DNA from: Cryptomeria japonica
Lineage: Eukaryota > Streptophyta > Pinopsida > Cupressales > Cupressaceae
Direction: 5' to 3'
Length of the DNA: 64,000 nt
Assembly (NCBI RefSeq): GCF_030272615.1
Contig: NC_081405.1
Coordinates: forward strand, 25,119,272 to 25,183,271
Below, in pieces: positions 1-10,307 of this stretch. The position numbers and the translations under genes are program-made. The notes under the pieces are model-generated. The model had not been told where the DNA came from. It saw nothing but the letters and a program-made list of their open reading frames with translations, and ran no database searches. Position 1 is the first letter of the stretch; each line of letters starts with the position of its first letter.

Positions 1-725
1 CTTAAAACATGCAGAACATAATATAACAGTGTACCAATATGCAAGAAATAATGCAATAAATAGAATCAAGAACATCCACATGAAAAGCATGCCATAACAC
101 AAGATTTTAACGAGGAAAGCTGGTGGGGGAAAAACCTCGGTGGGATTTGTGACCCACAATATTCACTCATTGGCCAATAAGAGAATATTACTTACAATAG
201 GGGCCTACACATGCAGGATGGCCAACTGCCTAGAGCTCACTGCTCAATGGGAAGTCTCACTAACTTACAATAAGGATCATACAAATCCAATATCTTGTAC
301 TGCTTTACAATAGCATCTTCAATGCCAGATTCAGTACCGATTCCTTCTCTGTTCTTTACATATACCCCTTAAACTATATTTCACGCAATAGTTCTACCTA
401 ATATTTTCCTTTTTGCTTCTACACATCATCACAAATGTCTACAATGATCTCTTTTGTATATAAGATTCATTTTACAATTTGCCAAGTTGGCTTACACATT
501 TTTACAATAATAAACAAAATATAATATAACAAAATCCTATCGTCCTCTATGCCGGTATACTTCTTTTCTTCTGTGTTGGTGTCGGTGTCCTGAGTACCAA
601 TATAGGGTGTGATCTGCTAATGCCGGTATAATGCTTTTGTTGATGCCATAAGATTGCAAGGTTTCCATCAATGACAAGACCTTCAATCACATACAATGTC
701 TCATTTGAGTGTGCATATGCCAACA
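1..725 (-). mobile_element. Family-B copia LTR, cut by window edge
   Basis: This stretch aligns by eye along its whole length with the LTR at 5946-6784 in the same orientation; window base 1 corresponds to about 6014. It ends with CCAACA at 725, which is the sense-strand start TGTTGG. A TATA-like box lies near 451-464 (sense CTTATATACAAAAGAG). The right edge abuts A1 integrase-linker coding sequence in mid-frame, so this LTR was inserted into A1. It is either a solo LTR or the 5' LTR of an element extending left of the window. The target duplication cannot be checked because the left end is missing. Confidence 0.85.
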
Positions 726-1731
726 ATAATTGGATATTCTCTTCATTTTCTTCAACAGTCTTCTTGGTAAGACTTCTCGGTTGAACATAGACAAATTCAT
801 CATAGTCTTTTGGTTCCTTGGAATTTCCTTCATCATTTCTTTCTACAAATTCATCAATTTTCACATTTGCACTTTCTACTATTTTGTTAGATGATTTGAT
901 CAGACATTTAAATGCTTTTCTTCTAGAAGAATAACCTAGAAATGTTCCTTCTTCACTTTTCTAATCAAATTTGCCATTTCTATCATCTCTATGAACATAG
1001 CATCTACTTCCAAAGATTTTAAAATAACTTACATTAGGTTTCTTATCATACCAGATTTCATATGGTGTCTTCAAAGTACCTTTCTTCAATTGAACTCAGT
1101 TCAAGGTGTAAACAACAGTGCTTATTGCTTCTCTCCAAAATGTTTGTGGTGCCTTCTTTTCAATCATCAGCGTTTTAGCACAATCCACAATAGATTTGTT
1201 TCTTCTCTCAACTATTCCATTCTGCTGTGGAGTTCTCGGTGCAGAGACTTGTCTTTTAATACCATGATCATTGCAAAATAAGTTGAACTTATCAGATGTG
1301 AACTCTCTTCCTCTATCTGATCTAAGACATTGCAGTTGTCTTCCTGTTTCATTTTCAACTCTTGCCTTGTACCATTTAAACATTTGAAAAGCTTCTGATT
1401 TTTCTTTTAGAAACATTACTGACATCATCCTTGAATAGTGATCCACAAATAATATGAAATATTTATCACCATAATAACTTTGAACTTTCATAGGACCACA
1501 AAGATCAATGTGCACTAGATCTAAAATTCCCTTAGAAGTGTAAGACTTACTTGTAAAGCTTAATCTTGTCATCTTACCCATCTGGCATCCTCGGCACATA
1601 GCATTCTCAGGTTTTTCAAGACTCGGTAGACCTCTTACTCGGTGCTTCTTGCTTATTTTGATCAGATTATCAAAATTTACATGACAAAACCTTTTATGCC
1701 ATAACCAGGTATCATCTATCTTTGCATGCAA
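726..1731 (-). pseudogene. A1 copia integrase (broken)
   Basis: The product would integrate element cDNA into the host chromosome. In sense order there is a GAG_pre-integrase zinc region (LWHKRFCHVNF, then CRGCQMGKM), followed by the catalytic core with the first Asp in HIDLCGP, the second in SDRGREF and the Glu in QQNGIVERR. A C-terminal module follows (reading beyond a TGA at 1096-1098), then an acidic linker reaching the B1 LTR at 725. Stops at 1096-1098 and near 964 break the frame without shifting it. The D-D-E residues are present, so the core decayed mainly by stops. Confidence 0.88.
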
Positions 1732-1866
1732 ACACTTGTTACGAGTTGAGTCAAGGTGAAATGTGTTACCTTTTGTTTGTGTCCTGGTAGCAGCTAACTT
1801 TCCATTCTTGTCATGAACTTTGACAATTCCCTTCTGAAATTCTATTCGGTAACCTATGTTATTTAG

Positions 1867-2706
1867 CTATGCTACACTCAACAAATTGTATTTCAAACCT
1901 TCAACCCAATAAACATTATTGGATCTTGCATTATCAAGAAGTGCTATAGATCCTTTACCTCTTATCGGACATGGTGCATCATTACCAAATCTGACATAGC
2001 CTCCATCATAATCTTCTAATATAACAAACTTGTGTTTATCTCCTGTCATATGATGTGAACAACCAATATCTATAATCCAAGAATCATTAGTGTTTATGTG
2101 AGATATTAGAGATTTTTCTTCATATCTTTCTTCATCTGATCCATCTTTGATAGCCACATAAACTACTTCCTCTGTATCAGTCTCATCTAATTTATCATCA
2201 TTGGACTCTTCATCAGCTATTAAACATGTCTTTCCATCTCTTCTTCTGAAGTCTTGGTGTCCTCTGTAATGATTATCTTTATGTCTATCATCTCGGTAAT
2301 CTCTCTTTTCAGTAGAATCTTTGTCAGGATAGTTAGAAGCCATATGTCCTATCTTATCACAATTGAAACATTTCAAAGGTAGTTTTCCTTTATACTTACC
2401 TTTGCCTCTCGGTAACCTTTTGGCTAATAGTGCTTCAAACTCTTCTTGCTTTCTGATTTCCTCATACAGTTTGTGTACTGCCTCCATGTTCTTATGAAAT
2501 CTTTCACTTGCTCCACTGTGATCTCCTTCAGAGTACTTATACTTTATTTTATTGAAATCATTAGATTCATCAAGATGAAAAGAACTAAATGTAGATTCAA
2601 CTTTATTTACCGAAGATCCACTGTTATCAAAGTTATTCAATTCAAATGCATGTAGCTTACCAATAGTAGCATCTAAAGAAACTGGCATATTAGGTACAGA
2701 CCTCAA
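1867..2706 (-). pseudogene. A1 gag nucleocapsid and aspartic protease (broken)
   Basis: The sense frame shows a charged linker, one CCHC zinc knuckle (CFNCDKIGHMASNY) whose last Cys is Tyr, and then a retropepsin starting WIIDIGCSHHMTGD. Copia proteases normally have Asp-Ser-Gly at the active site; here the Ser is Ile, so both the knuckle and the catalytic triplet are damaged. The protease block ends YNLLSVA followed by TAG at 1867-1869. This block is in frame with the gag segment above it and with the integrase below it. Confidence 0.87.
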
Positions 2707-2724
2707 TTCATTGATTGTAGAGAC

Positions 2725-3159
2725 TCAGGTTGCATAAGCCAGTAGAAGGGTTCTTAACAACTTACTTGTTATATCCTTTTCTTCAATAGTTCCACCTGCT
2801 CCTTTGATTTGATTGGCAATCTCCTTTAGTCTTGTACTGTACTGAGTTATGTTCTCACCTTCATTCATCCTCATAGATTCAAGTTGTCCTCTTAGACTAT
2901 CTACTTTTGCTCTTTGAACATGTTCATCTCCTCCATACACTGATATGAGCTTATCCCACATTGCCTTTGCATCATTGCAGCCTTCTAGATCATTAAACTC
3001 TGAATCGGTCAATGCAGATGTTATTTCAATCATTGCTTGAATATGTTCTTGCTTTGCCTTTATCTCTTCCATAGTCAATGGATAGGTGCTCAGTGTAACA
3101 AAATCATTCTCCAGATAGTATACAGCATATTCTCCAACTCCTAATAGATGTAGCTTCAT
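2725..3159 (-). pseudogene. A1 gag N-terminal (UBN2-type capsid) fragment
   Basis: The translation matches the UBN2/Retrotran_gag family of copia gags: AKAMWDKLISVYGG, then VDSLRGQLESMRMNEGENI, then the QYSTRLKEIANQI helix region. The product would assemble the virus-like particle. It ends at TGA 2725-2727 and the same frame continues into the zinc-knuckle segment at 2706, so a single stop splits gag. The true start lies further upstream, toward the primer-binding site; the 3160-3269 stretch reads as its broken N-terminus or leader. Confidence 0.85.
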
Positions 3160-3269
3160 CCTTTTCTACCATGTAGAGAACCTTGACTTGTTCAACTTTG
3201 GTGCATCCTTCTTATACATCTTTGGATCTTTAACTCAAGTTCCTTTAAACTATTCTTCCAGAGTCCAAA

Positions 3270-3281
3270 GCTCTGATACCA
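3270..3281 (-). other. Primer-binding site of A1
   Basis: The sense strand reads TGGTATCAGAGC, complementary to the 3' end of plant initiator Met-tRNA, the usual copia primer. It lies two bases from the inner LTR edge at 3284. The identical dodecamer occurs for B2 (5932-5943) and H (63384-63395). Confidence 0.92.
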
Positions 3282-3283
3282 AT

Positions 3284-4804
3284 TGATAGTTCTGATACTT
3301 AATATAAGTATAGATCCAATAGCCAACAAGATGAGAGGGGGGGGGTGAATCATACAAACTTAATCATCCATAAAAACTTCAGATTCAACCTCGGTAACAT
3401 ATATTTCAGTAATATAACCAAAACTGTTAAACATGCAAACTCAAAAGCATAGAAACATCATAAACCTCATAACACCAGATTTAACGTGGAAACCCAAATA
3501 GGGAAAAACCACTGTGGGATTTTGGACCCACTAAGAAATATACTCTTCTAGAGTATGCTCGGTTAAAAGCAAATCCCGTTAAAGATTACAAACACATTTC
3601 TAGATGTGACCCGGTTAAGGGATTTCCCTCAGATCTGTTAGTATCTTCACCTTATTAGAAGTGACCTTGTTAAAGGATTTCAAACACTCAATCAGAATGT
3701 CACCTTGCTAGAGGGTTTTACAAATAAGACTGTTAAGTCCACTCGATTAAGAGATTTTCTGTCACTTTCAAAAAATAACAGTAGTAAAAATCTATCTGCA
3801 ACTTCACATCTAAAATGCTAAAGCAGATTCTTATTTGTTCAATACAATCTAGACATATAACTCATCTTGTCTATCTGCTGGGCTTCTATACTCTGTTATT
3901 CAAATAGGTCTTCAAGCTTTTGTGCTCGGTAATCACTATGTAGCATCCCTGTGCATACACTTTCCCGTGTGCATTGTTTATCAACAGTTTCCTATTTATA
4001 AACAATTATCTAACCACTTAATCTCCTTGATCACATTTCCCATGAACAATCATAGCCATCAAATCTTCGATCTTGTCCAGGTTCAATCCATCTTTCGATC
4101 TGAAAACATTTTACCCTGCCTAGGAACTTGCATATATTTCTTGGAACTTGTGTCAAGGTATTGCGGTTCAATCTGCGTTGTAGATCTTCATACTGACTTT
4201 ATATTGCCTTAGATTCATTAACAAACTATATTAATGGCATACCAATCATTCAATCAGTTCTAGCTCATCAGCTTCATTAAATAACACATGTAAACATTTA
4301 ATGCATTCTATTATAGCTTGGTTACAACTTGGTAAATACTAAACTTCACTCGGTAGACATTCCGCCTTCATTAACCAATAGTGATAACCTTAGGGTTTAC
4401 CGACTAGGTTCCTTAGGGTTTACCGACTAGGTTCTTTGCTTGATAAAATAGTATAGTATTAACCTTTACAATTTACAACATATGTATGATGTTAAAACAA
4501 TCTAAAACATCATGATCTCATCATTGTCTGACTCGGTAATAGTTGCCCATTGAATACCTTATTCATCATATTCTTTCCTGTGTCTTTTACCGACATCTTT
4601 CTAATCTTCAAATCATACTTCTCAAGATATGGCAACATCATACTGAATTAGAAAATCAATTTCTTTACATCAATGACAAAATAATAATATCAAGACAGTA
4701 AACATCCTTAATCAGTTATATCCATAATCATCAACAACCTTCTCAGTATCCTTATGAAATGCCAACAATCTTTCATTCTCTATTATAATGCAATATTGCC
4801 AACA
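3284..4804 (-). repeat. Family-A 5' LTR of A1
   Basis: It is bounded by TG at 3284 and CA at 4804 on the plus strand (sense TGTTGG...CTATCA). It is 1521 bp and aligns throughout with the A2 LTR at 20985-22506 (1522 bp). It carries a TATA-like box near 3991-4003, the shared U5 motif at 3333-3352 and the GTGGTTTTTCC-type hairpin near 3482-3520. Its outer edge joins B2 gag sequence at 4805. Confidence 0.9.
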
Positions 4805-5931
4805 GGTTCTACCGGTGGAGGAGTATTCCCAATTTTTAGATCAGCTTTTCTAATCCATTGTTTTGAGAATTCTTGCTTAACCTCTTCAACTTTTTCTTTA
4901 CCTTTCAAGCTAGAACTTTTGTTGTCTACCGGTGATCCTTTACTTCTACAGAATTTTGCAATATGCCCAATCTTGTTACATGCATAACAAGTTACATTAT
5001 TCTTCTGAATAGTTTTCCCATAACCTATGTCGGTTTGTGTTCTGCATTGATTAGATAAATGTCCAAATCTTCCACAAACATAACATCTCACATTAATTCT
5101 GCAATTCTCAGAATTGTGACCAACTTTGTTGCATTTAGAATATTGACCGGTGGGTGTGTTGATATTTTGATAATTTCTAGATCTACATTCATTTTCTCTA
5201 TGGCTATACTTATTATAGTTAAAGCATTTTCCATTGAATTTATAAGCACTAGGTTGCCTTACCGGTTTGCTGTGATCCTGTGTGTTTGCAATACCGGAAC
5301 TTTCACCAACTTCAAAGCCAATTCCAGAAGTCCCACCTTTAGGTTTTTTATTCTTCAGCAAGTTGCCAAGTTCCTCTGAGCTTTTCTTGAATTTTTCTTT
5401 ATGTTGATTTGTAGTTTCTAGTTCTCTTTCTAAGACTTCTTTCTATCTCATCAGTTCATTTGAGTCATTCTGAGTGTGCATCAAATCTGTCTTTCATAGA
5501 TCATTTTCATAGCTAAGTCTTATGTTCTCATTTGTTGCATCACTTAGTCTTCTGGTTAATTCTTCTTCATTCTTCTTCCTATCTTCAATCTCTTTACAAA
5601 ATCTCATAGTCATATCCTGCATCTCATTTTTTGTAGTTATGTTCTCCAGTTTCAGCTTACTTAACATATCATTAAGTGATTCCTTTTCATCATTCTCATT
5701 TTGCATCTTTTCACAAAGTTCTCTTCTCTTATTTCTTGCGATAGTAAGATTCTCTTGCAGTGCCTGAATGATATCCTGAGCTACTTTTAGATCATCTTCT
5801 AGTTTGATATTTTTCAATTTTTCTGCATCATAGTCTAAGAGAGCAGCTTCAAGTTGCTTCATCAGATTTTTCATCTTTACCGGTGTCAAGATCTTCCTCA
5901 AGCTGTTAGGCTTCTGAAAATAGAGGATCAT
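4805..5931 (-). pseudogene. B2 first ORF: coiled coil plus four CCHC knuckles
   Basis: This is the first ORF after the B2 primer site, so by position a gag-type protein. The sense start is probably the ATG at 5931 or 5874. An about 125-residue Lys/Glu-rich coiled coil follows (from MKNLMKQLEA), two stops around 5400-5495, then four zinc-knuckle blocks: CFNYNKYSHRENEC (second Cys lost), YSKCNKVGHNSENC (first Cys lost), CYVCGRFGHLSNQC and CYACNKIGHIAKFC. No UBN2 capsid domain is visible, which is odd for copia gag. All pieces share one frame. The ORF is cut at 4805 by A1 and its last residues read into the A1 LTR. Confidence 0.75.
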
Positions 5932-5943
5932 GCTCTGATACCA
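5932..5943 (-). other. Primer-binding site of B2
   Basis: Sense TGGTATCAGAGC, initiator Met-tRNA type, two bases from the inner edge of the LTR that begins at 5946. Confidence 0.92.
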
Positions 5944-5945
5944 AT

Positions 5946-6784
5946 TGTTAGGAAACTCAAAGATACTAAGAGGGGGGGGTGAATCAATAACTAACCGGTA
6001 ATTAGAATTTCTCAACTTAAAACATGCAGAACATATTGTAACAGTGTACCGGTATGCGAAATAATGCAATAAATAGAAATGAAAGAAACCACATGAAAGT
6101 CACACCATAACACAATGATTTAACGAGGAAACCTAGTGTGGGAACAACCTCGATGGGATTTGTGACCCACAATATTCATTTATTGGCCAATAAGAGAATA
6201 TTACTTACAATAGGGGCCTGCACATGCAGGAAGGCCAAGTGCCTAGAGCTCACTGCTCAAATGGGAAGTCTCACTGACTTACAATGTGGATTATACAAAT
6301 CTAATAACTTGTACTACTTTACAATAGCATCTTCAATGCTAGATTCGATACCGGTTTCTGCTTTAATCTTTACATATACCCCTTAACCTATATTTTGCAT
6401 AATAGGTCTGCCTAATCTTTTTCTTCACTTACTTCTTCACTTACATTCCTTGCTTACAAAATGTCTACAATGATCTCTTTTATATATAAGAGTCATTTTA
6501 CAATGATATCAATTCAGCTTACAAAGTTTTTCAAATAATAAACAAAATATAATATAACAAAAATCCTATCGGCCTCTATGCCGGTATGCTTCCTTTCTCT
6601 ATGCCGATGTCGGTGTTCTGAGTGCCAGTGTAGAATGTGTTCTACTGATGCCGGTGAACTATCTTGCCGGTGTAATGCCTCACTGGTGTAATGTCTTGCC
6701 GGTGTCATAGGATTGTAAGGTTGCCATCAATGACAAAACCTTCAATCACATACAATGTCTTATTGGAGTGTGCATATGCCAACA
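5946..6784 (-). repeat. Family-B 5' LTR of B2
   Basis: This 839-bp LTR runs from TGTTAG at 5946 to CCAACA at 6784 on the plus strand. The sense strand has a TATA-like box near 6477-6492 (CTTATATATAAAAGAG), the shared GGGGGGTGAATCA motif near 5967-5986 and the conserved hairpin near 6120-6165. The U3 part at 6580-6715 holds degenerate tandem copies of TGCCGGTGTAATG. Its outer end abuts plus-strand integrase of C at 6785, so B2 was inserted into C. Confidence 0.9.
6477..6492 (-). promoter_or_regulatory. TATA-like box in family-B LTR
   Basis: Sense CTTATATATAAAAGAG lies in the middle of the LTR, upstream of the GC-containing hairpin region, where a Pol II promoter of an LTR element is expected. 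The second copy at 451-464 has one substitution in the TATA core. Activity is unknown. Confidence 0.5.
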
Positions 6785-7011
6785 GTCTATACATTCAACA
6801 AAGTTCACATCAAAGGTGAAACTGGTAAGACCCCTCATGAACTATGGTTTGGTAATACTCCTACTCTTAAGTATTTTAGAATTTTTGGAAGTAAATGTTA
6901 TATTAGAAGAGATGAGTATATTGGAAAATTTAATCCTAGAAGTGATGAAGGAATATTTCTTGGTTATTCATCTAAGAGCAAGGCGTATAGATGTTTTAAC
7001 AAAAGATTGTA
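6785..7011 (+). pseudogene. C copia integrase C-terminal fragment
   Basis: Reading from VYTFNKVHIK, the frame contains GKTPHELWFGNTP, FRIFGSKCYI and GIFLGYSSKSKAYR, the standard C-terminal module of copia integrase just before the RT linker. The upstream catalytic core was separated by the B2 insertion and lies left of the window. The frame stops at 7010-7012 (TAG), and the linker 7013-7269 is frameshifted relative to the RT that follows. Confidence 0.85.
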
Positions 7012-7269
7012 GAAAATTGTTGAAAGTACAAATGTAAAGATTGATGAACAATTCAGAGGAACTTCAAGGTATATAGACTCTAAACTGGCAACAAAAATTT
7101 TGACAAATAAACCTACTCTGAATCCACTGGTACAGAATGAAGATCCATTTACCCCGATATCATATGAGGATTCCACATAATTGAGGAACAACAGCAAACC
7201 AAGACACCCCGGTATGTAAGACTGAATCATTCTGAAGATCAGATAATTGGAAACAAGTTTAAAGGATTT

Positions 7270-8856
7270 ATGACAAGAGGAAGATTGGAAAATGAAGAGG
7301 TATGTCTTATTTCTCAAATTGAACCATCATCTGTTAATGAGGCATGTGAAGATAAATTTTGGATTAAAGCTATGGAAGAAGAATTAGAACAAATTGAGAA
7401 AAACAACACTTGGACATTAGTTCCCTGGCCTAAAGATAAAAATGTAATTGGAACCAAATGGCTATTCAGAAAAAAAATTAATGAAGATGGTAAGGTTGTC
7501 AGAAATAAAGCAAGACTAGTGTGTAAGGGATATTCTCAAAAAGAAGGAGTTGATCACAACAAAACCTTTCCACCGGTAGCTAGAATTGAGGCAGTCAGAT
7601 TATTTTTGGCTTTTGCAGCACACAAGAACTACAAAGTTTATCAATTGGATATTAAATGTGCATTTTTTAATGGAGATCTTGAAGAGGAAGTATACATTGA
7701 ACAACCTGATGGATTTTCTTTGACAGATGACAATGATATGGTTTGCAGGTTAAGGAAATCTCTGTATGGACTAAAACAAGCTCCAAGAGCTTGGTATGAA
7801 AGATTGGATAAGTATCTTTTAAAGATTGGTTTTACTAAAGGAAATGTAGACAACAATTTATATTATAAAGTAACTAATGATTACATCTTGATTATAAAAG
7901 TATTTGTTGATGATATAATCTTTGGAGGAGAAGATGGATTATGTAAGGAATTTTCTATTAAAATGTAGCAAGAATTTGAAATGTCTATGATTGGAGAAAT
8001 AAAATTCTTTTTAGGATTGCAGATTTCACAAACTGATAAAGGTATATTCTTGAGTCAATCCAAATACTTAAAAGAGTTACTAAAGAAATTTGGGATGGAG
8101 AACTCTAAACCGGTAAGCACACCTATGACAACAAATGACAAATTGTCACAAAGGGATGAATCTACACCTGTTAATCCAACTAGATACAAATCTATGATAG
8201 GAGGTTTACTGTATTTGACACAAACCAGACCTGATATTATGAGTGCAGTATGTATTGTTTCAAGATTTCAAAGTAATCCTAGAGGAAATCATGAATCAGC
8301 AGTAAAAAAGATTTTTTGGTACTTACAAGGCACTATAAATCTTAGATTATGGTATCCTAGAGTTGAAAACTTTGAATTATGTGCATACACAGATATAAAT
8401 TGGGCAGGAGATGTGGATGATAGAAAAAGAACCACCGACGAAGCATTCTTTCTTGGAAAGAGACTAGTTTCTTGGTTGAGTGAGAAACAAGGTTGTACAT
8501 CTTTATCAATAGCAGAATCAGAATATGTTGCAGCAACAACTAACTGTATACAGGTACTATAGCTTAAGCAAATGTTGAAAGACATAAAGGTAAAATGCAA
8601 AGAACCTATTACTATCTATTGTGATAACACTGCAGCAATTGATATATCTAAGAATCCGGTATTACATTCTAAAACCAAACATGTTTCTATCAAACTAAAT
8701 TTTCTAAGGGAAAATGTTGAAGCAAAGGAGATAAAACTGGTTTATGTGAATACTAAAGAGCAGATTGTAGATATTTTCACTAAACCTTTGCCTAAGGAGA
8801 CTTTTGAATATCTCAGAGATCAGCTTGGAGTCATACCACCACCAGTAGAGACTTAG
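7270..8856 (+). pseudogene. C copia reverse transcriptase and RNase H
   Basis: This polyprotein part would copy element RNA into DNA. Visible RT blocks are [57 protein letters not shown] and the catalytic FVDDIIFG (usual Y/F-VDD). RNase H blocks are YTDINWAGD, SIAESEYVAATT, IYCDNTAAI and DIFTKPLP. The whole 529-codon stretch is one frame with only two stops, TAG at 7966-7968 and TAG at 8560-8562. Otherwise it is well preserved, so C is one of the less decayed autonomous elements here. Confidence 0.93.
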
Positions 8857-9242
8857 ACAGTTGATGATTGTCATCAACCGGCAGAATTAACAGAGAAATC
8901 TTTATTTCGGTCCTTGATGAGAAGCTACTTCTCAGGGGGAGTAGTTGGTATATTGAATTGATTGGTATTTTGTATATGAACTTGGTTTTATTGTAACTTT
9001 GGCATTTGATGTGAAAGGGGGAGAGATTGGTATGGAAAAACTTTGAGAAACACAAGGAAAACACATGTTGCTCCTAGGGGGAGAGATTGTTGTTTAGGAG
9101 AGGTTATTACTCTCTGTATCTGTATTTTGATTTCTGCTTATGATCTTTTTGGAGATTGTTGGTTTTTGGTATTTGGCATTTCTATTTTGGCACTTTGATG
9201 GTTTTTCCATCTTGTGTTGCCATCAATGCTAAAGGGGGAGAT
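8857..9242 (+). other. C 3' untranslated region with repeated PPT-like tracts
   Basis: No coding potential follows the RNase H stop at 8854-8856. Four GGGGGAG-type purine tracts occur, near 8934, 9017, 9076 and 9232. The last (AAAGGGGGAGAT) directly precedes the LTR start at 9243 and is the functional-position polypurine tract. The others resemble decoys or duplicated primers. Confidence 0.75.
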
Positions 9243-10307
9243 TGTTGGTATTTTGGTATGGTTTTGTCATTGATGTCAACACCTACTAAACTCTTATCAA
9301 CTCTGGCACTTTGGAGAATCAACAACATTCACTGGCAAGCAAGTGACTCATGCACAGTCACCGGCATATGGTACACCAACAAGATATAATTATCACCGGC
9401 ACTTGGAATGATATGGAAAACACATGGTTATGTCGAAGACATCGTTTGGACATCTTGTCCTGGAGTTTTGTTCATTGGTATATTCATAGTTGCATATTTG
9501 TTGTTACCGACAAATAGGTCTAGGGTTACACCGGCAGGTTTATCTTTTCCAGATCAACATGGCACGCTATGGAGATGATTAATTATTGTTGTAGATGCAT
9601 TAAGCCAACCTATTCAATTGGTTATTGCATCAGATATTATATTGTTTGTAAAATGTTTTTATTGTAATCCCTTGTAGAGCTGACCTCCTAAAATTGGTCT
9701 TAGGTTATGGTATAAATGTAAGATCTTATTTGTAAGATCAAATGTGGAATGTGAAAAAGGATTGTGTGAAGGTATATGCGAAAATAAGCAGAACTATACA
9801 TGCAGACATTATTTGAAGATTGAAGGAAGGTTTTGTGAAGACAATCAGAACTACACCGGTACTGAAACCAGCATATGAAGATGATATGTTGTGCAATACA
9901 TTCTTATTGGATTTAACCATCCAACTGTAGTCAGTGTGACTCCCATTTTGTGATTGAGCAGTGAGCTCTAGGCGGTTGGCCTTTCTGCATGTGCAGACCC
10001 CATTTATGTATACTTACTATCTGCAGTAGTATCATCTGATTGTGGGTATGGTTTCCCACCATGGTTTTTCCCCTTATAAGGTTTCCACATACAAATATTG
10101 GAGTTATGTGTTGTGGATAACTTTGTGTTTATGTTTCATGCACTAATCCTTACCGGTATAGCAAGTAACTATTAAAACTATCTACCGACATATTGAACTG
10201 GTTTACCGATATTAAGCATTAAGTTGGCTAAGTTGTTTTTGGTTTAAATTTATTTGACAACTGATTCACCCCCCTCCCCCCCTCTCAGTTGTCTCCGGGA
10301 CCTAACA
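9243..10307 (+). repeat. Family-C 3' LTR
   Basis: It begins TGTTGG and ends CCTAACA (1065 bp). It contains a TATAAAT box at 9711-9717, the conserved GTTTTTCCCC/GGTTTCC hairpin near 10039-10092 and the shared GATTCACCCCCC...CTCTCAG motif near 10262-10288. It is bounded on the right by D1 internal sequence, so C was inserted in D1; the presumed right-hand target copy is ATGTC at 10308-10312. Confidence 0.9.
9711..9717 (+). promoter_or_regulatory. TATA box in family-C LTR
   Basis: TATAAAT lies about 470 bp into the LTR and roughly 330 bp upstream of the conserved U5 hairpin, a plausible promoter position. No transcription start can be proven from sequence. Confidence 0.5.

Larger units (their letters stand above)
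726..4804 (-). mobile_element. Copia element A1 (partial; gag to integrase plus 5' LTR)
   Basis: This is a Ty1/copia element read on the minus strand: 5' LTR 3284-4804, initiator-Met-type primer site 3270-3281, gag, protease and integrase. It is interrupted at 726 by a family-B LTR, so RT, RNase H and the 3' LTR lie outside the window. All visible coding blocks from 3159 down to 726 are in one reading frame, broken only by stop codons. Domain order gag-PR-IN is diagnostic of copia. It is the same family as A2 (20985-25034). Its right edge cuts the first ORF of B2 at 4804/4805, so A1 is younger than B2. Confidence 0.9.

Noticed and set aside
547-864. 105-aa minus-strand open frame
   Set aside because: Chimera: the first part is A1 integrase linker and the rest reads into the inserted family-B LTR.
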